From Erinaceus europaeus (Eukaryota; Chordata; Mammalia; Eulipotyphla; Erinaceidae): a stretch of 64,000 bases of DNA. Position 1 is the stretch's first letter. Every line of letters starts with the position of its first letter. Shown piece after piece: positions 25,851-37,600 of the stretch. Position numbers and translations under genes: made by a program. The stretch is from positions 29,146,682-29,210,681 of the forward strand of contig NC_080171.1 in assembly GCF_950295315.1 (NCBI RefSeq), written 5' to 3'. The notes under the pieces were generated by a model, which was given only the letters and a program-made list of their open reading frames with translations, was not told the origin of the DNA and did no database searches.

Positions 25851-26955
25851 GTGAGTAGTCTGGCTTTCCTTCTCCCGGCGTCCCTCCCAGACTCTTCTCC
25901 GGGGTTCTCTTTGGTGGGTTCCCCAGTTTTCAGAGTGTAAGGCGAGTCTGACCCGGGATTTACGTTGGCTCCATCCTCCGCCGGCCTCCGTGTCCCAGAA
26001 GCGAAGCCCGGGAGCCCGCAGATCGGCGGGGACCGAGCTCGCGGGTTGGTCGGTGTCTTTACTTTGTGTCAGTCTTTTGCGGTGGCACAAGAAAGAATTT
26101 GGGTGCTGGTAGTCGCCCGGCCCCCTAGCCGTCCAGGGGGACCCCGGATCCCCACCGAAGAGACAGGTCACTTCCTGCTTCCTGGTCCCCACGGTAGCTT
26201 CGTGGCCAGGATTGCAGTGACACCGCCGCTGTCTCTCTACCTCCAGCCTCCAAGGGTGGAAACTGAGGCTGATCGTTGGGTGGGGCCATCAGGTGGGTGT
26301 CGGAGAGAGCGAATGGCCGTCCATGTCCAAACCAGATTTGTTTGGGGTTGGAGAAACGAGGAATAGGGAGGTTAGCTGGAATTGTTCAGCCCCTAGGACT
26401 AGGGTAGAGTCCTGGTTGTTAGCCCAGGCCCTTCGGAGCCCTAGAGCTAAAATCCTGTCCTTCTGGGAAAGTGAAGTTAGCCCCCAGGTAAGGAGAAGGC
26501 AGGGAAAAGTGGAGCAGAGAGGAAATAGACTAAGTTCACTGAAAGTTCTGGTTACTTTGTATAACACTTCAAAGTGACTTGAAAGATTGTTTCGGGGCTT
26601 CTGTTAAGAGTATAGGCTTTTGAGAGAAGCGGTATTGTTATTCTCCTAAGTAAAAGCCGCTCAGTTTAGGGTTAAATTCTATGCTACAGTTTTCTAGACA
26701 GAAGGGAATGCCCTTTATTCAGACTGGATCGTCTTATAAAAGAGGGAGTTCTGATTTTCATTAGTAATACTCTAGGACTAAGCCTCTAACTCCTAGTGTA
26801 AAGCACTGATAATTGAACTGTTGGAAAGAAGAGTTTCTTAGACTTTGAACATCTGTGCAAGAAATTTATTTTGTGTGCATGGTATGATATTTAGTTTAGT
26901 AATTCCCTGTAACACTTTCTTTTAGGTGCAAAGGAAGAAATTGAAATCAAAGACC

Positions 26956-27475
26956 ATGGGAGACGCGGCAAAACCTTACTTTGTGAAGCGTACTAAAGAA
27001 CGAGGGACTGCAGATGATGAAGATTTTAGAAGGGGTCACCCTCAACAAGATTATTTAATAATGGATGATTATGGCAAAGGCCATAGCAATAAAATGGAAA
27101 AAGGTCTTCCAAAAAAAAAAGTGACAGCAGGGAACTATGGAAATACCCCCAGAAAAGGACCATATACTGTTTCTAGCAATCCATATGCATTTAAAAACCC
27201 CATTTACAGCCAACCCACCTGGATAAATGATAACCACAAAGATCCAAGTAAGAGACGGCTTTCTGATGAACTTACTGGTAATTCAGACAGTTGGCGAGAA
27301 TTCAAACCTGGACCTAGAATTCCTGTTATAAACCGACCACGGAAAGAGCCCTTTCAAGAAAATGAAGATAGTTATAGGTGGCAAGATGGAAGAGGCTGCA
27401 GAAATGTAAGACGAGTGTTTCATAAAGACCTTACAAGCCTGGAGACCATGTCAGAGATGGAAACAGGAAGCCCTG
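26956..27475 (+). CDS. TUT7: TUT7 exon 2 (first coding exon)
   Basis: Exon starts at 26926 after acceptor cttttag; ATG at 26956. Encodes a basic, low-complexity N-terminal tail of 173 residues with NTPRKGPY and [13 protein letters not shown]. Ends CCT G before donor GTAATG. Confidence 0.96.
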
Positions 27476-30400
27476 GTAATGTATCCTGATTTATTTGCTT
27501 ATAATCCCAAAGTAAGCAATGTCTTCTTTTTCCTTCAAAAAGACTTTATTTTCAGTAACACACGTCCAATTTTTTGGAACTTATGTTTAATTAAAGTGGT
27601 TATTTAAAAGTTTTTTTTTTTTTAATATTCCCTTTTGTTGCCCTTGTTTTATTGTTGTAGTTATTATTGTTGTTATTGATGTTGTTGTTGTTGGATAGGA
27701 CAGAGAAATGGAGAGAGGAGGGGAAGACGAGGGGGGGAGAAAGATAGACACCTGCAGACATGCTTCACCGCCTGTGAAGCGACTCTCCCACAGGTGGGGG
27801 AGCAGGGGGCTCAAACCGGGATCCTTTAGTAATCTTCATATTTGGGTAGTTTCAATACATTGCATATATTAGTCCCTTTATTGTTTTTTCAAAATACTCA
27901 TTAATGTGAGAGATAGGAAGGGAGAGAGAGAAAGAACAAGACTATCACTGGCACGTGCTGCCGGGAATTGAACTTGGACCCTCATGCTTGAGAGTCCAAT
28001 ACATTATCCACTGTACTACCTCCCAGACTGCTATTTGTTAATTTGGCGCCAGGGTTATTGCTGGGGCTCAGTGCTTGTGCAATGAATTTTCTTGAGGTCC
28101 TCTTGCATGGCAATGTGTGCAAAACCACCTGACACTCACTTTCCTTTAAAAGCTTACCTAAACATTAGCTCATTTTAATTTAGTAAACATAATCCCTACT
28201 GGTGCTTCTTTACTGATGGGGGTGACCATCTTCTCCCTCTGGGTATGTTGTACTATCTGAACAATGTGTATGAATTTTCTAATGTGTGATTTTTATATTG
28301 GATAATGAATGTGCCCATAATATAAATAACAAAGGGTAAGAAGTAAAGCTTAAAAAAAAAAGTATTTGTAAAAACACAATGTAGAGAGGGCCTGGCAGTG
28401 GCACACCTTGTTAAAGTGCATACATCACAGTATTCAAGGACCCAGGTACAAGCCCCAGGTCTCTACCTGCAGGGGGAAGCTTTACAAGGGGTGAAGCAGG
28501 GCTGCGGTGTCTCTCAGTCACTTTCCCTCTACCTCCTCCTCCCCCTCTCAATTTCTTTATATATCCAGTAATAAATAAGTAAAAACATAACTTAAAAATT
28601 ATATATGTTTAAACCCACAGTGTAAACTGACTTGTGCCATAGATGGGAATAGTTGAGGCTTTTTATGTTTCAAAAGAAAGTATGGTAAACAGGTTAAGAA
28701 CATAAAGTTTAGAAAGTTTTATGAAAATAAGAGCTTTTCTTTTTAGTTCCAAAATAATTTTTAAAGATTCTTTAAAATTTTTATTTATTACCTTTTGTTG
28801 CCCTTGCTGTTTTTATTGTTGTAATTATTATTGTTGTTGTTGGATAGGACAGAGAGAAATGTAGAGAGATGGGGAAGACAGAGAGGGAGAGAAAAAGACA
28901 GACACCTGCAGACCTGCTTCATCGCTTGTGAAGCAATTCCCCTGCAGGTGAGGAGCCGGTGACTCGAACCGGGATCCTTAAGCCGGTTCTTCAGCTTTGC
29001 ACCACCTGCACTTAACGTGCTGCGCTACCACCCAACTCCCAGTTTCAAAATAATTTTCTAAGTACACAGGCTTGATAATAATTGCCCTAAATTGATTATA
29101 TGTTTTTCTAAAAGGTGAAAGTGGACTCTGTCCATGTAGTAATGATTCTTGTAAACAGGAAAGTGACTTTTTTTTTTGGCATCACTGGGATGTCACTGCT
29201 CCAGGATGACTTCTTCAGATACAGACAGACAGACAGAGAGAAGGAAAGACACCACAGCATTCTCTTGTGAAGTGAAGCCAGACTTGCACCTGAGTCACAC
29301 TCATGGCAAAGCAGGTGCTCTATCCAGGTGAGCTAACTTTTCTGGAAGTCTAATTCCATTAGTCTAATCAAGTGAAAGATAATGACTGAAACCAATAGAA
29401 GCCATAAATTTGAAGGGAGGGACAATAACTTAAAAATAATTTTTTTCTTGGAAAAGTTGGGTTTTATGTTTATTAGCTTAAAAACTTTTTTTTATTTATT
29501 GCCTTTTGTTGCCCTTGTTTTATTATTGTTGTTATTGATGTCATTGTTGGATAGGACAGAGAGAAATGGAGAGAGGAGGGGAAGACAGAGTGGGAGAGAA
29601 AGATAGACACTTGCAGACCTGCTTCACCGCTTGTGAAGCAACTCCCCTGCAGGTGGGGAGCTGGGGGCTCGAACCGGGATCCTTACGCCAGTCCTTGTGC
29701 TTTGTGGGTTTGTGCACATAACCCACTGCGCTAGGGCCCGACTCCCAAAAACTTTTCTCAAGTAGCCATATAGAATGGTTTGCAAGCTGACCAAGCACAT
29801 CACATTTATCTTTTTCTTTTAGTTACTTTTTTTTTTGTGCTTTTTCATGTTGTATGCTTTCAGAAGGCCCTTTTCCTTAATGTTATCTCACAGATGCCAG
29901 TTTGTTTGTGTATGTTACCAGTAAGACAAGTGAATTTGTGACAGGGACTTTATAGTATTTTAACTCGAGAAAGTCATGTAGAGTGTGACCAGCTAATATT
30001 AAGTGGGAGATAATGTACTGTTTCATGTCTTAACCTAGGAAAGGCAAGAGAAAATGTGTTGTATCAAGTTGCAGAAACAGGTTGAGTTGTTCTAAAGGAC
30101 TCAAACCTAGAGAAAACCTTAGTCTTGCTTTTTTTTTTTTTAAGTTTTAAACATCTTTATTAATGAGAAAGGTAGGAAATGAAGAGAAAGAACTAAGGAT
30201 CATTCTGGTACATGTGCTGCAGGGGATTGAACTCAAGCTTGAGAGTCCAGTGCTTTATATACTGTGCCACCTCCCAGAACACCTCAGTTCCAAATCTTCA
30301 AGCTAGGAAGAACTTGAAGGGTCATTTGATACAGAACTCAAATATGACATATCAAAGGAAGAATCAGAGTTTTGCAAAGCAGGCAGCTGGGTGGGTCAGT

Positions 30401-31620
30401 GAGAGGCATAATTTCTGCAGAGTGGTAGAGGAGGAAATGAAACTGAAAGAGACCTGTGCTGCTATGGTCAGTAACTTAACCTTGCTGGATCTCAGTCTGG
30501 CAGGGACACCGGAAGTGTACTGATCATTTCAGGGCTTTTAGTTTGTTTTATATTTGTAACATCTGGGGAGGTAACTCACCAGGTAGAGAGCACGACACTA
30601 AAAAAAAAAATCCATGTATAGAAGAAACAGGAGATAGCTCACCTGAGAGAGCACTGGACTTTTTATACCTGAGGTTCTCAGTTTGATTCATGGCACCACA
30701 GATCTCAGTGTGGTGCTCCAACATGTGCCATGAAGGCTTATTCCACAATAATTACTATTTTGTAAACTATATATTTCTTTTCTAGTAGACATTGCACATG
30801 CTAGTGTAACTCTAATTAATTACTCAAGTAGAAAACTTTTGTCATGGACATTGAAGTCAGGTCCAATTATTTATAAGGTTTATTAAATATACCTCAAAGT
30901 TAAAAGAAATGCATATTCTAGGGGGCTGGCAGATGGCTCACTGGGTAGGATTTACATGTTACCATGTAAAAGGAGCCAGGTTTGAGCCTTGGGCCATCAC
31001 ATGAAACACCTGAAGGGGGAAGCTTGACAGTGGAATGGTGCTATGCTGTCTTCCCTCTCCTCCCCACCCCCCGCACCTCATTCCTCCGTTTCTGTCAGTC
31101 TATAGTAAAGAAAAGAAAAATGGGGGGGGGCATGGAATGGACTCTGGGAGTGGTGGAGCCATGCAAGCACTGAGTCCCCATGATAACCCTGGTGGCAAAA
31201 AAAAAAAAAAATGTTCTAAAAGTTTTGCAAACAGCAAGAGTACTGGCATTAAAGAATTGTCTTAACTGGGAGTAGGGGATCATTTTAATTGTTAGTATTA
31301 AGATTGACTTTTTCTATTCAAATGATTACTTTTGGTGTTTTGTCCATTATAATTGTGGGTTTTTTTTTAATTAGTAATTTAATAATTATTGACAAGATTA
31401 TGGGATAAGAGAGGTATAATTCCATACAATTCCACTACCAGAGTTCTTTGTCCCATCCCCTCCATTGGAAGCTTGCCTATCCTTTATCCCTCTGTGGGAG
31501 TATGGGCCAAAAGTCTTTATGGGTGCAGAAGGTGGAAGGTCTGGCTTCTGTAATTGCTTCTCTGCTGGACATGGGCATTGGCAAGTCAGTCCACACACCC
31601 CCAGCCTCTCCCTCTTTCTT

Positions 31621-31694
<74 letters not shown>

Positions 31695-34600
31695 GCCTCC
31701 TGGGTTATTGCTGGGGCTTGGTGCCTGTACTACAAATCCACTGCTCCTGAAGGCCATTTTTCCCATTTTGTTGCCCTTGTTGTTACTGCTATTGTTGGAT
31801 AGGACAGAGAGAAGTTGAGAGAGGAAGAGAGGGCATACAGGGGGAGAGAAAGACACCTGCAGACCTGCTTCACTGCTTGTGAAGTGACCTCCCCCTGCAG
31901 GTAGGAAGCCGGAGGCTTGAACTGGGATCCTTACGTTGGTCCTTGTGCTTTGCTCCATCTGCACTTAACCAGCTGCGCTACTGCTCAGTTCCCCTCATGT
32001 TTCTGTCTTTCCCTAGTGGGGTAAGGCTCTGGGGAAGATGGGTTCCAGGACTCATTGGTGAGGTCTTCTCCCAGGGGAATCAGGTTGGCATCATAGTAGC
32101 ATCTACAACTTGGTGGCATTAACTATAAACTCCATTGATCTGACCTAGGGCCAATGTCCATTCATATTCAGCACAGGGGCCTGTGTAGCCTCTGCATCCC
32201 TGTCAGTCTGTGTTTTAAAGTATTTGTACAAATAGTTAATTGCAACTTACTATAATGTAGGAGCTATTTGTAGAGTTTCTTTCTTATAGTTTGAGCACAA
32301 TGCTTTCTGCATTTCCATTAGAGTTCTTGGCAGTAGCTTTTTCTTCATTTTATTAAGGTTCATTTATTTTTATGAGAGACCAGAGCATCATTGTGGCTTA
32401 TGTGGTGTCAAAGATTAAACCCAGAGCTGCTGTTATGTAAGTTCAGCATCTTATTCCTGAGTTACCTTTTTAGCCACAATAGTTTTTTGTTTGTTTGTTT
32501 TTGGTCTTTAATCAGAGGTGCTACAGCTCCTTTTCTGACTGAAAAAAATGTTTCAATCTACTTAATTATAATTGCTGTACAAAGAATGAATCCCACTAAT
32601 AGTTGGCATAGGAATGTCTTTTGGGAGCACCTTATAGGTTTATAATTTTAAAAAGTCATTTTCAATAAATTATTTAAAATATTCAGTCAACTTAACACAA
32701 TGTTAACTGATAAGATAAATTTTATTTTTAATCACATGCAGTAGTAGTAGCTTTGTTTACAGAGTATGACAGATGTGAAAACTATTGAAAATAATTTTTC
32801 AGTAGTTCGAACTCACAGTTATCTTCAGTTTCACAGGTTGAATGATAGTCATGTTTAACTTGGGGAGATATGAGATTATACCCCTGAGACAACAGTCTTG
32901 CAAAACAGCTTTTCCTTAATAAAAAGAAAAAGGAAAAAAAAAAGTTATGTTTTAAAAATGAAATAGGTGGGGAAGATAGCACAATGGTGCAAACAGATTC
33001 TCATGCCTAAGGCTCTGAGGTTCCAGGTTCAGTCTGCGACACCACTGTAAGCCAGAGCTGAGCTGAGCTGAGCTGTGCTCTGGTAAAAAGAAAAAAAAAA
33101 AAAAGGATTCTGTTTGAAGAGATAGTAAGTTATATGAAAGACTTTCATGCCTGAGACTCCCCAGAACCACAAGCCAGAGCTAAGGGATGTGTGTGTGTGT
33201 GTGTGTCTTTCTCTCATTTCTTTCACATATATATTAACCAGAGCATTGCTCAGCAGATTATTTATTTATTTATTTATTTTTTCCTCCAGGGTTATTGCTG
33301 GGCTCGGTGCCTGCACCATGAATCCACCGCTCCTGGAGGCCATTTTTTCTCCTTTTTGTTGCCCTTGTTGTTGTAGCCTCGTGGTTATTATTATTGCCAT
33401 TGTGGATGTTGTTCGTTGTTGTATAGGACAGAGAGAAATGGAGAGAGGAGGGGAAGACAGAGACGGGGAGAGAAAGATAGACACTTGCAGACCTGCTTCA
33501 CCGCCTGTGAAGCAACTCCCCTGCAGGTGGGGAGCCGGGGGGCTCAAACCATGATCCTTACGCCGGTCCCTGCACTTTGCGGCACATGCGCTTAACCCAC
33601 TGCGCCACCACCAGACCCCCTTTATTTATTTTTTAGAGATTTATCTTTTTTAAAAATATTTTTTTTATTTATTCCTTTTTGTTGCCTTTGTTGTTTTTAT
33701 TTATTTATTTTTTCACCAGAGCACCGATCAGCTCTGGTTTATGGTGGGGCAGGGGATTGAACCGGGGACTTTGGAGCCGCAGGCTTGGCAGTCTGTTTGC
33801 ATAAACATTATGCTATCTACCCCTGCCGACCTTGTTTTATTGTTGTTGTTATTGATGTTGTCATTGTTGGATAGGACAGAGAGAAATGGAGAGAGGAGGG
33901 GGAGAGAAAGACACCTGCAGACCTGCTTCACCACCTATGAAGCAACCTCCCTGCAGGTGGGGAGCGGGGCGGGGTGAGGGGGCTCAAACCGGGATCCATA
34001 CTCTAGTCCTTGCCCTTTCCATCAACTGCGCTTAACCCGCTGTGCTACCGCCCGACTCCCCCAAAATACTTTTTAAATATTTAGTTATCCCTTTTTGTTG
34101 CCCTTGTTGTAGTTGTCATTGTTATTGATGTCATCGTTGTTGGATAGGACAGAGAGAAATGGAGAGAGGAGGAGAAGACAGGGGTAGAGAAAGATAGATA
34201 CATGCAGACTTGCTTCACCACTTGTGAAGCGACTCTCCTGCATGTGGGGAGCCAGGATCCTTATGCCGGTCCTTGCGTTTACGCCACTTGCGCTTAACCC
34301 ACAGTGCTACCTCCCGATTCCCTTAAAAATATTTTTAAATTTATTTTTATTATTGGATAGAGACAGAGAAGTTGGGAGGGAAGGGAGAGGTAGAGAGGGA
34401 AAGAGACAGACACCTGCAACCCTGCTTCATCACTTGTGAAGCCTTCCCCCTTCAGTTGGGGTCCAGAAGCTTAACTCTGCTTCCTTGTGCATTATAGTGT
34501 GTGTGCCACTGCCTGGCCCCCAGCTCTGGTTTATAGTGTGGTGCTGGGGATTGATCCTGGGATCTTTTTTTTTTTTTTTTCAAATTTATTTATAAAATGA

Positions 34601-37600
34601 AAATATTGACACGAACCTGGGATCTTATGTGCTTCAGGCATGAAAATCTTTTTTTAAAAAAAATCTTTTATTTTATTTATTATTGGATGGAGACAGAAAT
34701 TGGGAAGGGAGGGAGAGAGACAGAGAGATACCTGCAACACTGATTCACCACTTGTGAATCTTTCCCCCTGCAGGTGGGGATCAGGAGCCTGAACCTGGGT
34801 CCTTGCACACTGTAGTGTGTGTGCTTAACCAGGTGCGCCATTGCCTGGCTCCATGAAAGTGTTGTTATGGGAGTCGGGCAGTAGAGCAGCAGGTTAAGCA
34901 CAAGTGGCGCAAAGCGCAAGGACCAGCGTAAGGATCCTGGTTCAAGCCCCCAGCTCCCCACCTGCAGGGGCGTCGTTTCACAGGCAGTGAAGCAGGTCTG
35001 CAGGTGTCTATCTTTCTCTTCCCCTCTCTGTCTTCTCTTCCTCTCTTCATTTCTCTCTGTCCTATCCAACAACGATGACATTAGTAACAACAACAATAAT
35101 AACTACAACAATAAAACAACAAGGGCAACAAAAAGGGAGTAAATAAACATTTTTTAAAAAGTCTTTTTATATAATCATTGTCTCCCACAGCCAAAAAATG
35201 GAAATAAACTAAAATATTTTTATTAGTGATTTAATATTGGTTTACAAAATTACAAGGTAACTGGAGCAAACCCACACCATTTTCAACACCAGAGTCTGTG
35301 TCTCCATTCTTTCCATTAGAAACTTGCAGTGGTTCTCCCAAGGTCACATATCAGTTGACTATTTCTACAAACTAAAATATTTTAAAAATGGAACAGATTC
35401 ATGTGTTTCAAAGATTGTAAAAACTAACAGTAGACTACACACTAATTCAATTATTATTCTCCTTCAAAATGTGCTCAGTGTTGTAGGCCATTTAAAAAAA
35501 CTAAATCTGGGAGGCTCGCTGTGGAGCACAGGGTTGAGTGCACATATTGCAGTGTGCAAAGTCTCAGGTTCAAGCCCCTAGTCCACACCTGCAATGGAGA
35601 AGCTTCACAAATATTAAAATAATACTGCAGATCTCTCTTCCTCTCTCTACCTCACTCTTCCTTCTTAACTTCTCTCTGTCTCTATCCTAAATAAATAAGA
35701 AATATTTTTTAAAAAATAATAAGTGGTCCAGGAAGTGGCACAGTGGATAAAACATTGGACTCTTGAGCATGAGGTCCTGAATTTAACCCCTGGCAGCACA
35801 TATACCAGAGTAATGTCTGATTCTTTCTCTCTCTCCTCTTATATTTCTCATGAATAAATAAAATCTTTAAATAAATAATAAAACTGAAAGTAAGAAAAAA
35901 TAAAAAAGGAAAATACTTGTCCTCAGTAAATAAAATCTTCACTAGGACATCTTGGAAGGAAGTCTCAATTATGTGATGACTAAGTTTACAATGAAATGAT
36001 GAAATTTTGCTCAGAGTATAGTTGATTCTTGCTGATCCTTGCCCTTTACAGGTTGTTAACTTTTAAAAAGAGAAAGTAAAAATGAGCACTTTTGGTTACG
36101 ATGACGGGTTTAGGATATACTGAAGTATACCAGCTGTATGTAAATTGCTATGGTATACTACACATGTTATGGTACAGTTGTGTTCAGATGATTTTTTTTT
36201 TTATGCCACCACAGCTATTGCTGGGGGTTCAGTGCCATTAGTACAGATCCACTGCTCCTGCTAGCTATTTTTTCTTTGTTTTGTTTAATATTTTTACTTA
36301 TTTGTTTGGATAGAGACTGATAAATTGAGAGGGAAGGAGCATTTAGAGAGGGAAAGAGACAGAGGTACATCTGCAACACTGTTTTACTTGTGAAGCTTAC
36401 CCACTGCAGATGGGGACCAGGGGCTTGAACCAGGGTCTTTCTGCAGTGTAATGTGTGTACTCAATCAGGTAAACCATAGCCTGGCCCCTCTTTCTTCTCC
36501 TTTTTTTTTTTATTATTATTTCTTTATTGGGAAATTAATGTTTTACATTCAACAGTAAATACAATAGTTTGTACATGCATAACATCCCCCAGTTTCCCAT
36601 ATAACAATACAACCTCCACTATGTTCTCTATCATCCTTCATGAACCTGTATTCTCCGCACCCACCCACCCCAGAGTCTTTTACTTCGGTGCGATATGCCA
36701 ATTCCATTTCAGGTTCTACTTGTGTTTTCTTTTCTGATCTTGTTTTTCAACTTGTGACTGAGAGTGAGATCATCCCATAGTCATCCTTCTGTTTCTGATT
36801 TATTTCACTTAACATGAATTTTTCAAGGTCCATCCAAGATCGGCTGAAAACCGTGAAGTCACCATTTTTTACAGCTGAGTAGTATTCCATTGTGTAGATA
36901 TACCACAACTTGCTCAGCCATTCATCTGTTGTTGGACACCTGGGTTGCTTCCAGGTTTTGACTATTACAAAATGTGCTGCCAAAACATATGTGTACACAG
37001 ATCTTTTTGGATGGATGTGTTGGGTTCCTTAGGATATATCCCCAGGAGAGGAATTGCAAGGAAGGTCATAGGGTAGGTCCATTTCTAGCCTTCTGAGAGT
37101 TCTCCAGACTGTTCTCCACAGATGTTGAACCAATTGACATTCCCACCAGCAGTGCAGGAGGCTTCCTTTGACCCCACACCCTCTCCAGCATTTGCTGCTG
37201 TTACCTTTTCTGATGTATGACATTCTCACAGGAGTAAAGTGGTATTGTCTTGATTTGCATTTCTCTGACAATCAGAGACTTGAGCATTTTTTCACGTGTT
37301 TCTCGGCCTTCTGGACCTCTTCTGTGCTGAATATTCTGTCCATGTCCTCCCCCCATTTTTGGATGGGGTTATTTATTGTCTTGTTGTTGAGTTTGGCAAG
37401 CTCTTTATATATGTTGGTTATTAGCCTCTTGTCTGATGTATGGCGTGTAAAGATCTTCTCCCATTCTGTGAGGGGTCTCTTGGTTTGGGTAGTGGTTTCT
37501 TTTGCTGTGAAGAAGCTTTTTAATTTTTTTTTTTTCTCCTCCTCCAGGGTTATTGCTGGGCTCGGTGCCTGCGCCATGAATCCACCGCTCTTAGAGGCCA

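Larger units (their letters stand above)
31375..32215. repeat. Unnamed interspersed repeat, copy 1 (interrupted)
   Basis: 31375-31611 and 31994-32215 match the copy at 46215-47145 (shared: ggtctggcttctgtaattgc, tttccctagt, catccctgt). Interrupted by (TTTC)n and an antisense A-tail SINE. Confidence 0.75.

Noticed and set aside
26926..26955. TUT7 starting ten codons upstream of the chosen ATG
   Set aside because: The upstream codon is GTG directly at the splice acceptor. The ATG at 26956 has a good context and matches the family N-terminus [13 protein letters not shown].
31612..31694. CRISPR-like or coding repeat array
   Set aside because: Pure (TTTC)n microsatellite in a mammalian intron, placed at the expanded tail of an antisense SINE.
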